From contig NC_086247.1 of the NCBI RefSeq assembly GCF_021018805.1, positions 146,029,378-146,093,377 of the forward strand: 64,000 nucleotides of DNA. Direction: 5' to 3'. Made by a program: the position numbers and the translations under genes. Source of the stretch: Prinia subflava (lineage: Eukaryota; Chordata; Aves; Passeriformes; Cisticolidae). The notes under the pieces were generated by a model. The model ran no database searches and was not told where the DNA came from. It saw nothing but the letters and a program-made list of their open reading frames with translations. The stretch's first letter is position 1; the number at the start of each line of letters is the position of its first letter. Below are positions 60,213 to 64,000 of the stretch, piece by piece.

Positions 60213-63200
60213 AGGACAAATTTGCTCTTGGTTTAGGTGAGTTGTGGGAGGAGTTGTGGATTTGAGGTTTAAAGAAGAGCTGTTTTGCCATTTATTTCCT
60301 TAACTTAGACAAACTAATGAGGCTTTTTGAGCTTTACTTGTCCAGATCTTGCAAAAAATCGTTAAAGGGGAAATGCTGTCATAAGCATCATGAAAATTAC
60401 ATAATCCTGTAAATATTTGTTTTTCACTCAAAAATAAGCTTATAAAAGACTAGCTCTTATTTTCTTTAGAAATTTCCTGCAATTCACATTTGACACTCCC
60501 AAAACAGACCCTTTCTGAGCATTTTCAGTGTAGTTATGTTTGACTAGAGTTTCCTTTAAGTCATCAGTATTAAACTTTCTATGAATCACTGGTAATATTA
60601 TAGGCCAAAGACGTAACTATAACTTTTCAATTCCTGAGATTCCTCCAAGTCGTTCTGGGTTCTGTAGGATTTATTGACAACCAAGATCAGATGGGCTCTG
60701 GTTGCCTTTAATCCAGACTGTAACACACATGGCTCCACACATATGGATTACAAACAGTAGCTGATACTTACTGCAACTGTTGTGCTAGAAGATTTACAGC
60801 AGAGTATCAGGAAAAGGAGAATTATCTCTTTAATCCTCCTCTCCCTTTAGATAATCTGGATAATTTTTTATTTTATTTTTTTTTTAATCTCCTTGAGCAA
60901 AATATTGCACTAAAAGCACTTTTCTTCAGAACTTTTCCTGGGAAGAAGAAAACACTTGGCCAAGCCTGGTTTCTGGTATTTCCACACACATCCCCAAGGG
61001 ATGTGGCAGTGTCTGAGCTCCCTGCTGACACTACAAGACCTTCATGTTGGCAGGGAGAATATTGCCTGCTCGGTGCTTCCCAGGGCAGGAAATTGCAAGA
61101 CTGGTACAGCCCCAGCCCCTTGGTTCAGTCTGGGAAGTTGGGTTCATCAAGCAAAGACACATTTCACATTCCATACTCAGTGGGGTGAGTTGCAGATGGA
61201 AGATTTACAGTAATCATTTTGGCTTGGCACCCTTCAGGCCCTCACCAGTGTGTTATTTTCAGCAGCATGGTTGATATGAATTTATTTGTCAGTGTCCCGT
61301 ATACACCCATCCCTTTTGTGCTCTGCAGTGTGGTGGAAGTGCAGGCTGTGGGTGCTTTTAGCAGAGTTTGCAGCAGCCCTGAGGACAGCCTCAAAGGCAC
61401 TGCTGCATCCCAAGAGATGGTGCTGAGATCCTGGAGCACACTGGGACCACTGAGAGGTGAAAATTAACCCAGAATCTAAACTGACATTGAATGTTGGGGG
61501 AAAGCAGTGACTGGGTGTGACTGCTGAAAAAACAACCAAGAAAAAAGGAATCTGGTCAAACCCCAACACTGAGTACAGGTCACTCATAAAATGCTGCTCT
61601 TTGCCTTCCTGTTGGCCTGGTTCCATTCAATGGAGACAGGAATTTCCTTTGCTGGTGTGTGCACACAGCATCCAGCTCCGATCCCATGCAGACCCAGATG
61701 GAGAATTGCTGGTGCATGTACACACACATGCAGATGTACACATATAGATATGTATATTTAATGTGTAGCCCCTACTTGAAATCTCACCTACATCCACACC
61801 AAGCCAATTTATGGGTAGATGATGGAAGGCCATAATTAGAATTAATTAATCCAGTGGGAAATCCACTCCCAAGCAGCTCTCAGCAAAAGGCAGACTGGCA
61901 AAGTGAGGAGGATAAGCTGTACTTCTAAAGCTCTTCCTAGGTATTCTTGTCACTTCCAATATCCCCTGGGGTGTGAATGGCTTTAATCTCCCACCCTGGG
62001 AGCCACCCATTTTACTGGTGTGCACTCCTTGTGAGGAGCTGAAGCTGAAGACAAAGTCCAACAGACAGACACAGATCATCCTTGCAGTCTGCTTCCCCAA
62101 ATCCATCAAAACAATCCAAATGGAACCAAAAATTTCCATCCAAGCCAAGCTCAGCCCCTGGCATGTACACAGAAGCAGAGTAGCTGTTTCTGAAGAGTTT
62201 GATGAGGGGACAGAGCCATAAGTGACTCTGTGACTCACCTGCTTGGCAGCAGGGCAAGGATGTGGAGCCTGGTGCCACCACTCGCTGTCACCATGCCACC
62301 TCCTCTGTGGAGAGCTGCTGTGCAGGATTTTGGAGAAGGAAACAGATCCCTCCTAGCTCCCAGACCTTTCCAAGGTTTTGTTGTATGGAAGCTAAACAGA
62401 AACTTTCACAGGAAATGATTTTTTTTTCTTTTGTTACAAAGCAAATAGATTTTTCTTCAATGATCCCATTTTGTGGTGCTTACACCACCTCTCCTGAAGG
62501 AATGAGATGCAAAAAAAGAAAAGGGTGCATTAAGAAGCTGCTGCTGAGTGCTGGCACCTCAGTACTGCCAACAGTCTGAGCCATGGAGCAACCAACTCTA
62601 CATGACCCAGCACAAAGACATTACAGAAATCAGCTTTTGCTCAAAGGTGTTTCTAATCACAACAATTTTATTAATATAAATAGGTATATTTCAAATAGAG
62701 AAAATCAGAGTTTGCACAGAAAATTTGGACACCAGAGGATAAAAGGAAAGCCCATTCCATCAGAGAAGATAAAATTAGCTGTGGTCTAAATTTCATCGCA
62801 GTATCTCATGAGCCTTTGGTGTTCTTCAAATGTCCCACACGTATATTAGTTTTATACCCACTTGAGAATGAAGTCATTTTCACATAGGATTTTTAATGCT
62901 TAATTATTCTTCTTTTGTTCTTCTCTCTTTCACTATTGAAGTTTCAAGTTGTTTGGTTGCTCAGTGATTTGAGTTTTTCTGAAGAGAGATTTCCCCCAAG
63001 AGAGAGCTCAAAGGTGTTGAAGAAAGCACCAGCACAAATGGGGATTTGCATCAGAGGGCGTGGGGGCAGCTGGGCAAGCACAATCTCACAGGGAAAAAGG
63101 TGCCCAGTAAATGCCAAATTCAAACTCACAGGTATTAAAACCTGTGTCTTTTCTCTTCGAGTTACATTTCTATTGGCAGCAGCCTCATGCCTGTGCTCAC

Positions 63201-63599
63201 ACTGGGACACTAACATCCTTTTTTTATCAGTCAGCCAACACACAACCTTCCCTCCGAAATGCAAAGTCAACAACAAGAAAGCCCAAACTGGCTGTATTTA
63301 TCTCCATCAAGTTTCTCTAGAAAATACATGTGATTTATCCTCTTTTGTCTCAAGCTGGTAAAAATTTTAGGTCTCATAAAGTCCTTGGGAAAGCCCACAA
63401 ATCCAAGAACACTCTAGCAATGCATGCCTACCAAAAATCTCATATTTCTTAATCTCACTCCCTTATTCACTCCCTTTTCTCACTCCTTTTCTCCCTTTTA
63501 AATTTTATGTTTTTAAATGAGAGAAAATCCCAGAGACAACATCTGTGTAAAATGAAGATCAGAGTTGAGAATATATTTATAGAACTTAAGGGCATTTTC
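60213..63599. other. Intergenic desert, segment O: no gene recognised
   Basis: Unique sequence without a recognised exon. No CNPY1-like exon was found by reading for its Cys-containing start or its F-A-C-E-type motif. Short T-rich runs at about 60,867-60,886. Confidence 0.5.
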
Positions 63600-63890
63600 C
63601 TAGCAGGTTGTAATTATCCTTAAAAAGATCATAAACCCCCCAGGAAGCCCAGATATAAATATACACTACCAAAGAATTAAGAGCACATTAAGGTAATAAA
63701 CACAGAAGTATCCTGTGACCTGATCTGGCTTCCATCAGAATAAATGAAGAATACTATTGCTGTCAATGGGACACAGAGCCTGATTTAGCCATAGGCTGGA
63801 AGGGGTGGAGGGACAGTTTATCAAATCATTGATTATGGGAAATTGATCACAGCTCACCTCAGGTGATAAAAGTTGATATCATTTCCTTGT
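63600..63890. promoter_or_regulatory. Candidate conserved non-coding element at right edge
   Basis: Unique, complex AT-rich sequence (GTAATTATCC, CATTGATTATGGGAAATTGATCAC, split here at homeodomain-like cores near 63,610 and 63,827). Composition resembles the other candidate elements; weak evidence. Confidence 0.22.
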
Positions 63891-64000
63891 GTCCTGCACT
63901 GTCTCTCCCTACAATTTTGGGGATCTGGTGGTTTTACACAGCTTTATAATGGCATACCTTTTTTTTTTTTCTTGAAGTATTTAATGTATTTGTTGATTAT

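Noticed and set aside
60006..60291. Lys/Thr/Gln-rich frames (plus) and a Phe/Val/Cys/Leu-rich frame (minus)
   Set aside because: They translate the A/C-only tract; the same explanation covers the frames at 54,704-54,977.
1..64000. Endogenous retrovirus, LTR pair, CRISPR array, rRNA, snoRNA or microRNA
   Set aside because: I looked for primer-binding-site words, paired long terminal repeats, retroviral motifs, regular spaced repeats and snoRNA boxes and saw none. Absence by eye is not proof.
13500..64000. CNPY1 or EN2 coding exon expected from synteny
   Set aside because: No stretch on either strand translated to the canopy Cys-rich start, its F-A-C-E motif, or the Engrailed homeodomain; these genes probably lie to the right of the window.

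Overview
This window is most likely nuclear DNA from a bird, probably a passerine. It contains many decayed CR1 LINE copies with the avian-type 3' end, and one tRNA-Ile-headed SINE with a CR1-like tail that closely resembles the TguSINE1 family known from zebra finch and other songbirds. Coding density is very low. There are no bacterial-style operons, CRISPR arrays or complete open mobile elements. Most open frames are chance frames or lie inside repeats.

Left part (1 to about 13,250): the 5' end of RBM33 on the minus strand. I recognise two short coding exons: exon 1 (13,023-13,050) and exon 2 (2,292-2,370). They join in phase to give an N terminus matching the vertebrate RBM33 start, MAAALGGGA followed by the acidic D-D-D-F-D-Q-F-D-K-P block. 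Intron 1 is about 10.65 kb and holds three CR1 fragments. Intron 2 runs off the left edge, and exon 3 is not in the window.

Promoter (about 12,710-13,560): a dense CpG island with inverted CCAAT, two consensus and one near-consensus NRF1 sites, GC boxes, a ZNF143/THAP11-like half site and two YY1-type motifs on the plus strand. It has the composition of a TATA-less bidirectional promoter. CR1 fragments flank it on both sides with their 3' ends pointing at the island. The right-hand copy keeps about 23 CpGs, unlike every other CR1 here.

Right part (about 14.1-64 kb): about 50 kb in which I recognise no coding exon. From human synteny (EN2 - CNPY1 - RBM33 - SHH), the 5' side of RBM33 should face CNPY1 and EN2, so this is probably the intergenic desert on that side. 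It contains further CR1 fragments (including an internally deleted LINE at 35.97-36.95 kb), the SINE at 27.05 kb, a two-type hexanucleotide minisatellite at 29.28 kb, and A/C-only tracts with G-quadruplex potential on the minus strand at 55.0 and 60.1 kb. It also contains several non-repeat islands that look like regulatory elements. The strongest are a paired palindromic GATA cluster (20.15-20.24 kb), an isolated CpG-dense patch (34.44-34.62 kb) and AT-rich, CpG-retaining, homeodomain-motif-rich segments (31.2-31.7, 39.76-40.15, 48.3-48.6 and 50.56-50.77 kb). Conservation cannot be measured from one sequence, so the regulatory calls are inference.
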